A DNA stretch of 64,000 nt from Prinia subflava (Eukaryota; Chordata; Aves; Passeriformes; Cisticolidae): positions 62,939,985-63,003,984 of the forward strand of contig NC_086248.1 in assembly GCF_021018805.1 (NCBI RefSeq). The letters run 5' to 3'. Shown in pieces: positions 38,018 to 50,790 of this stretch; position 1 is the stretch's first letter, and every line of letters begins with the position of its first letter. The notes below the pieces were generated by a model that saw nothing but the letters and a program-made list of their open reading frames with translations, was not told where the DNA came from and made no database searches. The translations under genes were made by a program, and so were the position numbers.

Positions 38018-38450
38018 CAGATTCTGGGCCTTAGGGTTGATTACAAGCCCAATGAGTAAATAATGTCATCCCAAGCAATCACACCAAGGATATACATAGG
38101 AGGAGATAGGCAGCGAGATTGTACATGAAGCAATCATATTGCTTTGGCTTGTGTAAAACCTCTTCTAAAATTTCATCTTCCATTTCAGACAATTCACTTC
38201 TAAGAAAAAGGCTGAGTTACTGAATAGGCTGCAATAGAGAGCAATCAGAATGATTAGAGAGCCTCAAAAGATGGTCCATGTGGTAAAATTGAAGAAACAA
38301 GGGCTGGAGAGCCTAGAAAAAAGGCTAAAAAAGAGGAAGAAAGATGAAAAAACTCTTGTTTATTGCAGCAATGAATGAACACATCTAAGAATAAGAGTCT
38401 ACTGGTAAAGGCCAAGTAATCACCTTACTGGATGTGCTAGAGACATTGCA
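38018..38450 (+). mobile_element. Ancient CR1 LINE fragment, plus strand
   Basis: Diverged CR1 3' ORF2 region. It begins 'ctgggccttagggttgatta' (the '..ctgggggt.ctggt.gaccac' position) and continues through 'aagcccaatgagtaaataat', 'gaagcaatcatattgctttg' and 'agagagcaatcagaatgatt'. It then reaches 'agagcctagaaaaaaggcta', the position of the 'agcctggagaaaaggaggct' landmark. The 3' UTR is not recognisable past about 38450. Comparable in age to the copy at 30740-31205. Confidence 0.72.
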
Positions 38451-40295
38451 ACATCTCTCTCAAAAAGCCAGGCAAATATTTGCACATTTGGACATGGAGA
38501 AGGCAGATTGTTTCATCACCTGGAGAAGTAAAATAAGTAACTTCCTGTCACCCAGCTCTATTTTTTGTGTCGTGAATAAGACATCATTTCAAGGAAGAAG
38601 AAACTGAATAGTTATGAATGTCAGTTTTTGACACATAAAAAACACCACCAGGAACTTGTATGCCTGTTTAATTAAATGATGTCACTGCTTTTTAGGAATA
38701 TTAATAAAAAGAGCATCACAATGTTATATGGCAGATATAAATCTACCCGTTGCACAGATGAATGAACTTAATGCAAAGTGACTACATGATGTTTCTCTAG
38801 GGATCCTTCATGTTTGCCCTACTCAAATGTCAATTCAGGATTTACTTTGTTGATTTTATTTAAATGGAAAGCCCTATTAGTTTATCTGCTATGTAAATAT
38901 ATATGATTCTATGTATGCTGTATAACATACATACAGTTTCTATGTATAGTATCAGTGATGACATCATACCCAGACTAAACAAAAGGTTCTTTAGACAGTG
39001 TCTCCTAAGGAAAATAATGTTAATGAAATTTCTTGCGGATCCCCCAAATATCTTTTTGTAATCCGCAAAAGAGTTTAAATATTTATGAATGTATAAAGCT
39101 AAAGAGATTTCCTGTGTATGTTTTGATACATCTCTCCAAATAATCTGTCTCACTTAAATCATGACTCTATAATCAAAAGTTTGATTTACACTTAGAATCT
39201 AAGTTAGATACTAAGATAAACCTCTACTGGAACTGTCTATGTTTTTTGCAATAAGCTATCATGGTCCATAAGAGATTTCTGGTTGTGAAGGGGTTTTGTT
39301 GACTGTATTTTGGCGAACATACTTTTTAACTTAGCAAAAATAAAACTTAACAACTTTTTAGTCCCAGATGAGTATATTTCCTGAAAATCAGGAACTGTTA
39401 ACTTTGCAACATCAACAAAAATCTTTCAACATGTATCTTCAAGATTTATGGTAGAGTTCCATGCGTTACATCTCAGTTGGAAAGATTTTATCTGTGACCT
39501 TTTTTCACTACGAAATTTATAGCATTTGATATTCACGACTGTAGATTAAATCTCAGTTGTTCTCTTGCAGTAATAATAAAATCCTCTTAAAACTACTTTC
39601 TTGTTATTAAAATGCCCATTGTTTACAAATAAAAAACATGATTACCTCTTACTGTGGCTTCTGATTGGTAAAAAAATTGTAACATTGTTAAAAATTTTCT
39701 ATTTTATTAGAACCTTTCCCAGGACACAAATACTTTATCTGCAGAAGTAAAAAAAAAGCTAAGTAATACAACAATTTACAGTAATACTCTGTGGGAAAAA
39801 AGAGAGTATTTTCCCCTCTACATAGGTTATGTATCAAGAAAAATTGTACAATTATAAGTTTATTACTGAGCTATTACTCTAAGAAGCATTCCTAGTTCCA
39901 ATTACATCTGTACAATGTCACCCTTGAAAAAAACAAACATCTGAACTCTGCTAACCTCTCACTTTAAGCTGTTCACCTTCATAAGACCTGAAAGCAGAAA
40001 TCAGACCCCAACCTTAGGTTTTCTAACGAACTGGATTTCACAAAATTTCTTCACTTTTTAATGAGGCATCTCAGAATTCTGCCAGGTTTTAGCACTCTCT
40101 GCTATTTTTCGTGCTGCATTTGAAAGGCATGCCTTCCAAAATACAGTAGACTGTTGGGAAGCAATTGCTCCTCACAGCAGCAAGGTGCAGCCCACCCGCA
40201 CTATTTTCCTTCTCTGGAAGACCTGGCTCCAAGGTTTAAGTTCCTACTAAATTCTGAGCTGGGAAAACTGAAACTCAAGTGACAAAATCTTTGTT
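38451..40295. other. Unique AT-rich DNA; no gene recognised
   Basis: No repeats or exons were recognised. The minus ORF at 38860-39153 has no exon borders. Confidence 0.55.
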
Positions 40296-40690
40296 TTGAT
40301 GGGGAAGAGGGTTCTTGATCAACGTCATATCCCTGTGATTGCCGAGCTTGGGGTAGACCCACCATGGGGCATTTCCTGGCACAGGACGGCCGGGGCGATG
40401 CTCAGGGAGCAGGACCAGCTGCCAGGGTCTGCAGTGAGACGCTGCCCCTTGGAGAGTTTCTGGCTCCAGCTCCTTCTGATCTCAGCTGATCCTTGGCACC
40501 TGAGCCCGATGGTTTCGGGAAGAGGACCGTAGCTTTCATCACTGCCTGCTGTGCCTGCTGTGGGCATTTGCACGTGTGTGTGGTGGCAGGGCATGTGCGG
40601 ACGGGGATCGGATACTGCAGCTGACTGACACAGTTACCTGGCAGTAATACCAGCTGGGACAAAGCAGAGGTGCTCCCCAACCCCTCTGCT
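40296..40690. other. Isolated GC- and CpG-rich patch
   Basis: About 13 CpGs lie within roughly 330 bases here, while the surrounding kilobases have very few. Three overlapping ORFs (78-92 codons, both strands) are by-products of the high GC content. There is no recognisable repeat. It could be a small CpG island (promoter or enhancer), an exon of an unannotated transcript or a diverged GC-rich insertion. Confidence 0.6.
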
Positions 40691-41128
40691 CCCTGGTTTT
40701 GTTCTCAGCAATGTCTGACCATTCTCCAGCTATTCAGGAAAACTTCCCTTTGAGCTACTTTATCCTGAACTGGTTAATTCCAATGGCAAAAGTTAAGCAG
40801 TGCTACCAGCCGGCAGAACAGTCTTTCCTGTTTCCTGCACATCTCCCTTTAACGTGACAAGGCATTCCACTGATGTTTGTAGGGAAAGAGCACTGATTCT
40901 CTTTCCACCCGAATTAGTTGCAAAAGAATCTACCCACTTAACGTGTTTCACAGACTAATTCCAAGAAGGAAAAGGCCTGTGCCTCCTTTAGTATGATTTG
41001 TTTCAAAATTGTTGCAAACTGCTAATGGTCTCCGGTCTGTACAGAGTTTGCTGGACATACAAATAAAGGTTGCAAAGAAATTAGTTCTAATCTGTGTGCA
41101 ATGCATATGTGATCATCATACTCTGCTT

Positions 41129-41200
41129 AAAAAACAAAACAACAACGACAACAATCAACACCCCACCAAAAAACCCCAAACAAAACAAACAAAAACACCT
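41129..41200. repeat. A/C-rich low-complexity tract
   Basis: Mixed AAC, AAAAC and ACCCC units with almost no G or T, similar to the tracts at 20022 and 43006. Confidence 0.88.
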
Positions 41201-43005
41201 AGACTGTTGAGATTATCTGGCAATGAAAATTGTTGAGAAGCCCAAATATTTGCTTATTCAGTAAATCAGAAATGTTACTGTTTCAGATATATGCAGCCAT
41301 ACAATTTGTTTCAGAAATAGTTACTATAAGATGTGCTTAGCTTCCTAATCAACAATTTAGTTGTTCAAGAGAAAAAAGATCACACATTACTCTAAATTTC
41401 AGGGTCACAGGAGAAAGACAGGTCTGAATTTGTAGGAGCTTTGGTATGCAAGCAGCAAAAGGCATTTCATACTACCTCCAAATATATTAAGTGTTTTCAG
41501 TAGCTTGGGTTATTAGAAACCTTAAATATAAATTCTCTTACAGGATAATACTGTGGTAGCACAGGAGATGGAGAACTATGACTGCAGCCTCAAGAACAAT
41601 CTGCAGTCAGCATTAATTGCAAAAATGATCATAATGTTGCCATCTGTTTCAGTGGAACCCATTAACAGTTTGTGGTACTTTGAATACATAAGCCTCTTTG
41701 TGCTCCTGGAAAGTTACTGCAGCAAAACTCAGTTGTTTCACAAAACTTTAGCAGCTACAGCTCAACAAATATTTCTCCTACTTCCACATCCTCCCCTGTC
41801 CCTTTCTTTTAAGCCTTTTAAAATTCATTGCAGTTGTATAATATATTAGGACATTAGGTCTTCCAATTGCTTCTCACTGTTAAGAGACTCATTTACAGTC
41901 TCCATTATGACATAACAGACCTTTTTATTCCTTCCATATGAAGTCACTGGTAATGTTTACCTCTGAGATATCTAACTTAAGTGCTCTGAAATACTCCATG
42001 GAAGACTGACTCTCATGCTTGCTGTCATTTAGAAGGAATAATTCGGAGAGAACAACTTTCCTACATAGATGCTGCATGTAAGTGCTTAAAGTTAGGCCAA
42101 GTCACAAGCTGTATAATAACAGTGTAGGATTAAAAGGTGACACAGAGGAGAGATTTAAATACTAGTGCTGCCCTGCCAATAGAGGGAGATTTAGAAATCC
42201 TATTATATACTTTACAGTTCTAACAAGCGACAATGTAGAAAAACAACATTCTATTGTCTGAATCTCCAGCGTTAATGCTCTCTTGTCAAATTTGCATTAA
42301 GATATTATCATGCACTGAACTACAGATACACTTATCCCAACTGTTTATCTAGAAGATGACTGTGTATTTTCACAGTGCAAAAGAAATGCAAATTAGGATG
42401 ATGGAACTATTAACTCTTTTACCATTTTTTTTCTCTGAAGTGTGAAGTGTCCCACCTTATTCCTCAACACTCTTTCTGAAGACACAGGAAAAAGATCTAC
42501 AATTAGATGCTTACCATCACTCCTTTCATGGTATTTTGATGCTGGGATATATATTTCAACTGGATGCATAATGTATTTTTATCAGTTTAGTTCCGTGAAA
42601 TTCAGAATTTACCACCTGAGCATCAACTTTTTCTGGGTTTCATTTTGCTTGTGCTTTGGCTCAGTACAAATATTATTTATACCTTTCCAAATCAGTCTCT
42701 TCCTACTCATTTCTCCTAAACTGATGTATGAACCACAGAGCTATGAGCTCTTCATCTACAAATTCTGCTTTGAGAAAACTTGTTGGAAAGGAGGGCAATG
42801 AGAATTGACGAAAGAAGAAAATAATATTTAAGAACTCACAGATTTATTCTGCTCTTGCACTGTGCATTTAATATGATTGTTTCCATTTAGAAATAAAACC
42901 CTTTTGTTCTGACACTTCCTCAGAACCTTCCAGAATAGACAAGAATTAGCTAAACATCTCCAAAAGAATTTGAAATTCAAAGATGTGAAATAATTATGCT
43001 TGGGA
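41201..43005. other. Unique DNA with a candidate regulatory segment
   Basis: No gene was recognised. The 119-codon plus ORF at 42442-42801 is hydrophobic and unbounded by splice signals. The subregion 42110-42330 is of higher complexity, with facing ACAAT/ATTGT motifs (see findings). Confidence 0.45.
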
Positions 43006-43101
43006 GAAAAACAAACAAACAAGGAAACAAACAAAACATACAACCACCCCCCCAAAACCCAACTACAACAACAAAAAACAAACAGAAAACACCACACCAA
43101 A
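43006..43101. repeat. A/C-rich low-complexity tract
   Basis: AAAC repeats, then a C7 run, then AAC/ACC units; nearly free of T and G. The minus ORF at 42828-43100 is partly its translation. Confidence 0.88.
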
Positions 43102-43227
43102 TTCTAAGAATGATAATTAAGATTCTGAAGTACAGAAGGGTAATGCACTGTCCTCTTCCCCCGTAGGGAAGTTCATTAGCAGTGGAACTGTGTCATTTGC
43201 CCATCTGCTCATAATTGCATTCACTGC

Positions 43228-44045
43228 AGGAGTTAAGCGTCGGAAGTGACGTTGCCGGGCTCAGCACAGGCAGCCCAGGGCATCGTGCGTACCTCCGGCT
43301 CCACATGGGCACCTGCCCCAGCCCCAGCTCCAGCTCAGCCTCCTCTCCAGCCCTACCCATGGCCCAGGGAGCCCGGATGATTTACACCCCATGCCTGAGC
43401 ACGGCTGGCCTGGATCGTATCTCTGAGACGGGGGACAGAAATTAAATTTAAGAAAGGTGGCACAAGTCCTGGACAGGACTAAAGCCATACTGAGGGGGAA
43501 ATTGCCCTTGCGCGGGTTGTGGGCACACATACCTCCTGTGTGTACGTCCCAAACACCGGGTGCTTAGCAGCTGCTCCAATATCAATGAGCGATTGAAGCA
43601 GGCCCTCATTAGATTTGCGCTGAGCTTATTGCTTGTGCCAGTCTCATTATTATTGGTGACTAAACTGGCAGATTGTCAGGATGCCTCATGGCGAGATGAG
43701 CTTTTGCAGCTCTTTGTTGTAGTTATTATAAACAATGAAGTGAAAGCAATCCCCTGGGCATAGTCATGTCTCAGATGTTTTTTGCAAGCAGCAATCAGCT
43801 TGCAGAAGCAGCAATGGTAAACAACTTCTTATTTTAAGAAGCGATATTAATTAAAGCATGAGGCATGGTTCTGAAAGAGAACTTGTTAATTATTTAATGT
43901 CACCTGCACTATCAAGCCCACCAGTTGGAAATTGTTTCGTTTTGCCTCAGATGGGCTCTGCCTGTCATCTGAACCAGTGGAAAATAATGTGTGGTGCCAA
44001 GTGCCAAAAAAATAGTCAGGGTACATCTGGGAGTCATATCGCATT
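43228..44045. promoter_or_regulatory. Candidate regulatory block: CpG cluster joined to enhancer-like sequence
   Basis: The left part (43228-43700) has about 18 CpGs, including a CRE-like agtgacgttg at about 43244, and stands out from the CpG-poor surroundings. The right part (about 43550-44045) is non-repetitive and even in composition. It carries homeodomain-type ttaattaa (about 43849) and a repeated agcagcaat (about 43789 and 43807). That texture is typical of deeply conserved non-coding enhancers. No exon-like frame with splice sites was found. Conservation itself cannot be judged here. Confidence 0.4.
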
Positions 44046-46157
44046 TTAATGTACAATCCAGGTTTATTACTTCTAAAGAATTCTGGAAGTGAATAGTATG
44101 CCATATTACACAGTCTGTCTAAATGCTAAACTTAATTGTGAACATTACATTCCTCATAAGAATAAGGAGAATATTAACCAGGCTTAAACTGTAGATATTC
44201 ATGGTTATTGAAATTCCTGGCCATCTACTGATATCACTGCATACTAGTAGATGGTTTGGAAACTCTGCCCAGCTGTTAAATCAAATAGTGTGAATCAAGG
44301 GTTTGACATCTGCTAAAACACACACACTAAGGATTTTTTTTTTTTTTTAATTTTAATAAAGTTTCTGTTTCCATTCCTGTAGCACAAGAAAAGACTTTCT
44401 GCTTTTCTTGAAAGACCAACAGGTGTGACCAGAGAAAGCAGGATATGAGCTGGAATCACTGAGTCTAAGACTGCTCAGAGATGGGCATGAGCTTTCTGAC
44501 TTTGCTTCATGAGAAGTGGTAGGGCCACTGAGAACCAACAGGACTCATTTGGGTGCTAAGAGATTGGTACCACTCAAAGGTATTTCTAGTGTTAATTGAG
44601 AAAGAAAATTCCAAAACATGAGTTTCAGTCATGAAAACATTCTTCTTAAGTGCTGAAAAAGTGAATACAATTTTCAAATATGGAAAAAGTGAAAAAGTAC
44701 CATCTGTTTTACCTCAATAAAAATTTAGACTTCTTTCAAATGAGCACCAATCAGCAACTTTTTTCAAATTGGCATAGGCTATGCTGCTGCGTGTCAGAAA
44801 TCTGTGTCTGATATTTATGTCTATTCCTAACACTATGTAGGAATATTTTGTATATTGTGTATGGCAGAATATGTAAATAGAAATTCATGTGAGAAAGGAC
44901 CTGGCAGAACAGGCTTGCACAATTCAGAATCATTCCTAAGCTGACTTCAAACCAATAAACTGCAATGGCAAAGCTAGGGCTTTAAGTTTCATTAATCTCT
45001 GCTGGAAAATTTTACTGAATTGCCACCTCAGTCTTCTTGGTACACATACCTAAATTCTGGCCTGCAACAAACATTGGTATGATAGAAGACAAAACTTCAG
45101 GTTTTCAACTCCTGTGCAGAGCATATGAAACTCTGATAAAAAAGCTTAAAAAATTATATTAAAATAACCAGTGTTCTGAGGACATTTTTTGACACCAGAC
45201 TCAAACAAAACAAAATAATAAGAGAAAAATAGACAAGCATAACAAAGTTAAAGGCAAAAACAGCTGCAGTAAAAAAGAATGGAAATTAGGGAGGGAGCAT
45301 GCAAGAAAGCACAAGAACATTGATTCACTGCTTGTTGATTTGGAAAGCAGGATTGTACTTCTTTGCCTGCACACACCATGCAAGGAAAACCTTGGAGCCC
45401 TGAGGACACAGTCTTAACCAAAGGATCTGCAGTATTAATGAATTACGATCCTGATAAACTGCAAGATCCATCGAAGACAGAGAAGAATACAAAACTTACC
45501 AGAGAGGTTAATTAATTATCTGATAGGTAGAGATAAGATAACAGGAGATCTATATCCCAAGCTGATCTAACCTAAATGCTGACAGGGCGTAGCAGGAAGG
45601 ATGTTAGCTCCAGGAAGGAGTATATACCAAGGACAAGCAATCAACGTAGTTACATCTGTCACTTCCTCAGAGCTAATAATGAAGCAAACCTCTTAAAATG
45701 GACCACAAAAGAATTTAAAAGTATTATTTCAAATGAACCTGACTGTGGGCTGTTTGTTCCTTTAAGAAACAGTTATGATTTGTGAAAACAAAATGCTGCA
45801 GTAAGTTACAATTCTATTATCACCTTGCAACACACTAAATTGATTGCACAATAATGTTTCTATTTTTTCCCCACTCTCTCAGCCACACTCAGAGGTGTCT
45901 TAACAGTCAATAAAGCAACAGCAGCATCCATTGCTAGACAACATTTTTGAATGGGATTAATTTCACTTTCAGCGCAAAAAAAGAACATATTTCTGCCAAG
46001 ATTAAGAGTCTGGAAAACGAGAAACTTTAGTTCAGGCACATTTTCTTTTTTCCAGAGGAAAAGAGTCAGTAGAAAGTGGGTTGTAGAAGGTATTTTTTTC
46101 AAGTGATGGTTTCAATAATAACATGAATTCAACTGTGAGCAGTGTCCAGCCTGAGTT
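44046..46157. other. Unique AT-rich DNA; no gene recognised
   Basis: There is a T15 run at 44334-44348. ORFs at 44353-44538, 44751-44933, 45201-45383 and 45576-45785 are short and unbounded. Confidence 0.55.
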
Positions 46158-46206
46158 AAAAAAAACAACCAACAAAACAACAAGCAATCCCCTCCCCCCC
46201 CCAAAC
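46158..46206. repeat. A/C-rich tract ending in C9
   Basis: An A run and AAC units pass into a C-rich end with nine uninterrupted C at 46194-46202. Confidence 0.85.
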
Positions 46207-48033
46207 TATCAAATCTGATCTTCTACAAGACAGCCAAACTTACAGCTCCTTATTTTTGTAATCCTTCATAAACCAACCCATACTCTGTCACAGAACATGA
46301 GTTTGTTCAAAGACAGTCAGGCCAGGTCATGAAACCAATTTTTACGTCAGAAGTGGAAGTTGTTTTTCCTACAGTTTAAAAGCAAAGGAGATTCAACTAC
46401 CTAGAAATTTGTCAAAAGTGAAGTTCATTCTTTAGAATGAACTAGTTCATTCAAAGACTTCACATCTCAAACTCAGTTTGGTAAAATAATGTGTGTTAAC
46501 ATTATAAGCTTTCATTTAGGAAGATTTTTTTTTCATTCACAAACAGTGGAAATACCTAGAATATTTTTAATTGCTAAAAAAATTAAATTATTGGAGATAT
46601 TTGTGAGTATTAAATGTTTTCTTTCAGTGAAAGATACCATATTTCTGGTGAAGCTTGGTTTGAGGAATATGTGAGTTGCACTATGCATCTCAAAGGATGC
46701 CTCAAGATTATGGACTTTTTTTACCATCTACCCTGTTAACTCCTGCTGGCGTCTACCCTCCTTTGCATTTCAAAGATGGGCAGCCAGAGGTGCCAGCTGC
46801 TGAGAGAGGTATTTCTGAGATAAACTGATAGCTCCCTTAAGTGAAAAATAAAGGAAAGGCAGCATTCTAGGCACTGGCATTAGGGAGGCTTACATAATGT
46901 TATGATTACAGCTCCAAATGGCCTTAGCACAGCCCTAAAATTCAGAACATCTCTTTTGCTAACTTGATGTTTCCACAATATTCAAGATACTAAGCACTTT
47001 CCCTGTAAGAAAGTACAGACTTTCTTCTTTTGTATTACCAGATAATGGCCATAATGTTGCAAATGTTTCCCATTTCAAAGGAAGAGAAGTTCTGACAATA
47101 TTTTTGTTATTGCAATTGGTCAATTAGTCAGCAGCATAGGAATGCATCTTATACATCTATAAAGTGGAAAACGATTTAATGAACAAATACTTTGCAACTC
47201 AGGCAATAATAATATCAATTTTCATTTTGCACTGAACAAATGTACAAATTTACAATTGTCGATATATTGAACAGGAAACAAAACCAATAAAACCAGAAAA
47301 CGATCAAAAAATTGCTAAGGGAATATGAGATAACAACAGTGACCATCTACTACCTAAATGATCATATCCCTTTCCTAAATACTGCATTTAGTACATCTGT
47401 GGTTCCTCCAAAGGACTTTATGTTTTCACAAGTGCAATAATTATTGTCTGTATTTAAGACCATTGATTTAAAAAGCAATTTAAAAATAGTGAAAGTTTCA
47501 CCACCAAGATTTCACAAAGGCTTTTTTTTTTTGCAATGAAAACTTTCTGGCAAAGCATGCAAAAATGGAAAAAACCCTACCAATAAAATTTAGAGTTGTA
47601 GCTCTGCTTTTCTCTGTCAAGAGTCTAACCTGTCAACTCCCCATAGAGACAGACTTGAAATCAGAAGATTTAGCAACTTTTTAGGGATACAGCTTTGTAC
47701 TGAGTTGCCTTGATCATCAATAATCAGGATCATGCTTGAGTTCTCTGTTTTGATTTGTTTTGTTTTATTTTGTCTCCAGCTATGGCTCCAGGTGGTGTCT
47801 TTTCTGTGAACAGTGCAGAGATACCCTGAAGATCTTTCACTTGTGGATTTTTTCACTTCTAGTAATTTTTGCTCTTGTTACATATCTTTTACATTTTTGC
47901 GCTTCAGTGGCACCATGGTTACTTCAGAAGAAAAACTCCTGATTTTTAAAGGAGATTTAGAGATTTTAGTACGTAGTTGACATAGGAACTAAGATAAGAT
48001 AACCCAGGCACTGAGGTTTTCAGTCCTTCTTAC
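46207..48033. other. Unique DNA; no gene recognised
   Basis: The sequence at 46740-47290 is of even composition with many TAAT/ATTA cores and could be regulatory. No repeats or bounded exons were found. Confidence 0.45.
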
Positions 48034-48116
48034 TTCCAAGAAGGAATGTAAAGTGAAATTCTCAGGAAATTTTAATGGAATTTCATTGGATGTGAAGCAG
48101 TTTGGTGAATTAAACA
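48034..48116 (-). other. Candidate coding exon, minus strand, unidentified
   Basis: A strong acceptor (agatattgttttacctgctacattag by position, AG at 48118-48117) and a strong donor TTGGAA|GTAAGAAG enclose 83 bases: two leading bases, then 27 open codons ending on a codon boundary. The frame includes SPNCFTSNEIPLKFPENFTL, with an N-glycosylation-type NFT. It joins in phase to the weaker candidate at 54906-55025 but not directly to 30254-30333, so an exon between would be needed. Chance cannot be excluded. Confidence 0.27.
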
Positions 48117-48624
48117 CTAATGTAGCAGGTAAAACAATATCTAAACATGAGCTGCCATTTATATCATAATGCCTTTGACGTTCCAATCAGATCAGAATGC
48201 CATGTTTTATCTATGCTGTTGGTAAGGGACTTTCTTCTACTCTTCTGGAATTCCAGCCTTGCATGACAGCTGGCCTGTTTTTCATATAGTTCCTGACTCT
48301 CTTATCTTGGACAAGACAACAATACCTGAGGCAATATGTGTATGTCCTTTGGGCCATGGGCTGTTTACCTGGTTATAATGGCCTACATAAAATATATAAT
48401 GTTTTATCTCCAGCTTCTCTATGACTTTCCAGAACATTCTTCAGTACTGATCTGAGCTCTGATGGCCTGTATGGAATTTCTATTGTCAAAGGTCCATGTG
48501 ATATGGAATCTTGCCTTTTGAATTTACTTTTGCTGTTGCTTTTAACTGTGGTGAGGTCTGCTCAATTGCAAAGTCATAGATGTGGATAGCTAGATCTTCT
48601 GCAGCATTAGTCACAGAGTCAGGG

Positions 48625-48740
48625 ATCATAGAATATTCTAAGGGACCCACAAAGATCTTCAAGTCCAGCTCTTAAGTGAATGCCCCATATGAGGATCAAA
48701 TCCACAACCTTGGCATTATCAGCATCTCCTCAGCAACTTC
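48625..48740 (-). mobile_element. TguSINE1-like SINE, 5' part degraded
   Basis: The CR1-type tail lies at 48625-48680 (plus-strand atcatagaatattct, then agggaccc, then 'aagtccagctcttaagtgaa'). The tRNA-Ile-derived head lies at about 48681-48740 in reverse, with the B-box region and 'aaccttggcattatcagca' preserved. A few bases of the anticodon and D-arm side are lost. It is the same family and orientation as the copy at 2600-2731, and it is inactive. Confidence 0.85.
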
Positions 48741-49396
48741 TAATGTTAATTTATTTTTTTGTGCTGAATGGAAAAATATGTGTATGAGACAGCCTTTATG
48801 AGAGGCATAATTTAATCCTCCACCTCATCAATCTTTACTCTAAATATCCATATTCTAAAGGAGCATGAAAAGGAGGGTTGCAGAGTTAAACACTGCCATG
48901 TAACATTATCCCCACTTGTTTCACCTTTTCCATCAGTCTGTTTCTTCAGTGCTGGCTATACTTGCCTGTTATTTGGCAGTTGCTTGTCTCATTTCTCCTG
49001 AAGAGTACTGTGGCTCATTTTCTGAAGACAGCATACCTTCAAATTCCTGATCACATCCCTTGCCAAGTTGTCTTCCCAGAAATAAAAGTTGCAATTAATT
49101 GTGATTTTCCTATTACTACAATGAACAGACCTGAATTAAACACTGCTGTAAGTTCACCATGTCTTTGTACACTTTACATGTGTGGACACAGTGCACACAA
49201 TCATAAAATAGCATTTTTCATATTTGCTTTTTACAACCTGACTTAGCCCAAATCATCAGTTTCTTATTAGAAGAGAGCTATCAAGCCATCTGGTCAGACT
49301 GCATTGGACCTCTTTTTCTGAAACAGAAAGGGATTGTGACATGCTGATAGACTCTTCTTCCAGTTCTTAGAAAATAGCAACGTTGCACTCTGAAAG

Positions 49397-50790
49397 GTGT
49401 GCTCTGCTAAGTGTATTTGCTTTCAGCAGCAGCTTCTAAGAAAATTTGTTCCCTTTTTAATACCAAAGCACTGGAGTGCCAGTATATTTCAGACACATAA
49501 AGATGGACACAAGAATAGTTTGCTCAACAAGACTTCTTTCAAAGGGGTCTTTGTACCTGTTGAACTTCATATGCACCTTGCAACCGAAGGTGCAGGTTGC
49601 ATAGTGACACAACTCCACATCATAAAATCCAACACCTTTTCTAAGCTAAATTATACAATTTTCTTTTCAGCTAAGGCTGCCTACACAGTGTGGTTCTGGA
49701 TGTACAGCATTACTCTTTTTGGGTTTCTTTCTGAAGTGTTACTGCCTGCTTGTAAATCCTCTCTTGCCTGTATTCCACCTCAGGATCTAGTTTTAAACAC
49801 TCATCTAGAATTTATTACAAAAGACCATCTTTCTATTCTTGGTCCTGAACTAACTCTTCTTTGGCTTTTATCAGTTGCTACGGAAGAAGAAATAAAGGTT
49901 TACACTGTAAAATTAGGCAGTTGTCCTCTGTTAAAACTTGCTTCTGCAGCTTATGTTTCTAGTACTAGCCTTCTCAAACTTAGCTGTTTGAATAGTAAAT
50001 TCAAATTTACACAACCTCTCTTGTCAGCTGAAAGCTCTTCTTGTCCCTTCTAATGTGTGCTAATTTTAAAAGATGGGGTTTGTGTGGGTTACTAGGGAAT
50101 TTTTCTGCATAAGCTGCTTCAGGAGAAATGGGTGGGAGTGCTAATTTAACATCAATTTCCCCATCAGAAGTCCTTACTCAGTTAGGATACAGGGGCCTGC
50201 AGTTCATGTTCTCCTTCTGTCACACATTATTGCTAAAGGTTTCTATTTTGCTCCTAATTGGTGTGCTTCGAACTCTAAAGATAATTTATCACTTTGTAGT
50301 CTCTTAGCAGTCTGTATCCTCACCCCAACATCTAGTCTTAGATTTTCATTGTAAAACAAATTGTTAAATGTTTTTTAAATCTAAAAGGATTATTAGTATT
50401 GCTAGGATCATGTTGTAGCTTTCTGTGCAACTCAGTTCAAATAAAATATTTCAACATATATACGTGAAACAATTGCAGAGTTGCAAATATGATCAAGGAA
50501 AACTCATCTTCTCAAGTACAAGTGTATTGTCTGTTTGGCTTATGGAAGATTTTTTTCTTCAGTGCACACATAAAAAAGTCATCTGCAAATATAAGGCAGC
50601 AGCATCATTTTCACAGAACATAATACCATTTTCTAGTTCATGTACTACTGTTAGTAAATTTCATTCTGAGTTCTTAGGGTGTATTTTTGCCCTTGAGCCT
50701 GAGAATGTTCTTTGTTCTTTGTTCTTGCTAACTGGAAGCATTTTCCTGTGGTTAAATACATTTCTGTGGTTTAACCATCCTTCAGGATAG
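49397..50790. other. Long plus-strand ORFs over a possible decayed minus-strand gene copy
   Basis: The longest ORF of the window (49397-50053, 218 codons) and another of 121 codons (50425-50790) lie here. The plus translations are Ser/Leu/Phe-rich, match no family I know, and have no promoter, polyadenylation signal or splice context. The plus strand is pyrimidine-rich. The minus strand is therefore purine-rich, as coding strands often are, and shows several partly open blocks rich in Lys and Glu (about 50212-50350, 50018-50170 and 49725-49885) separated by stops and frame changes. One reading is a degenerate retrocopy or exon-rich relic on the minus strand. The other is skewed composition that makes plus-strand stops rare. 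I cannot decide between them. Confidence 0.3.
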
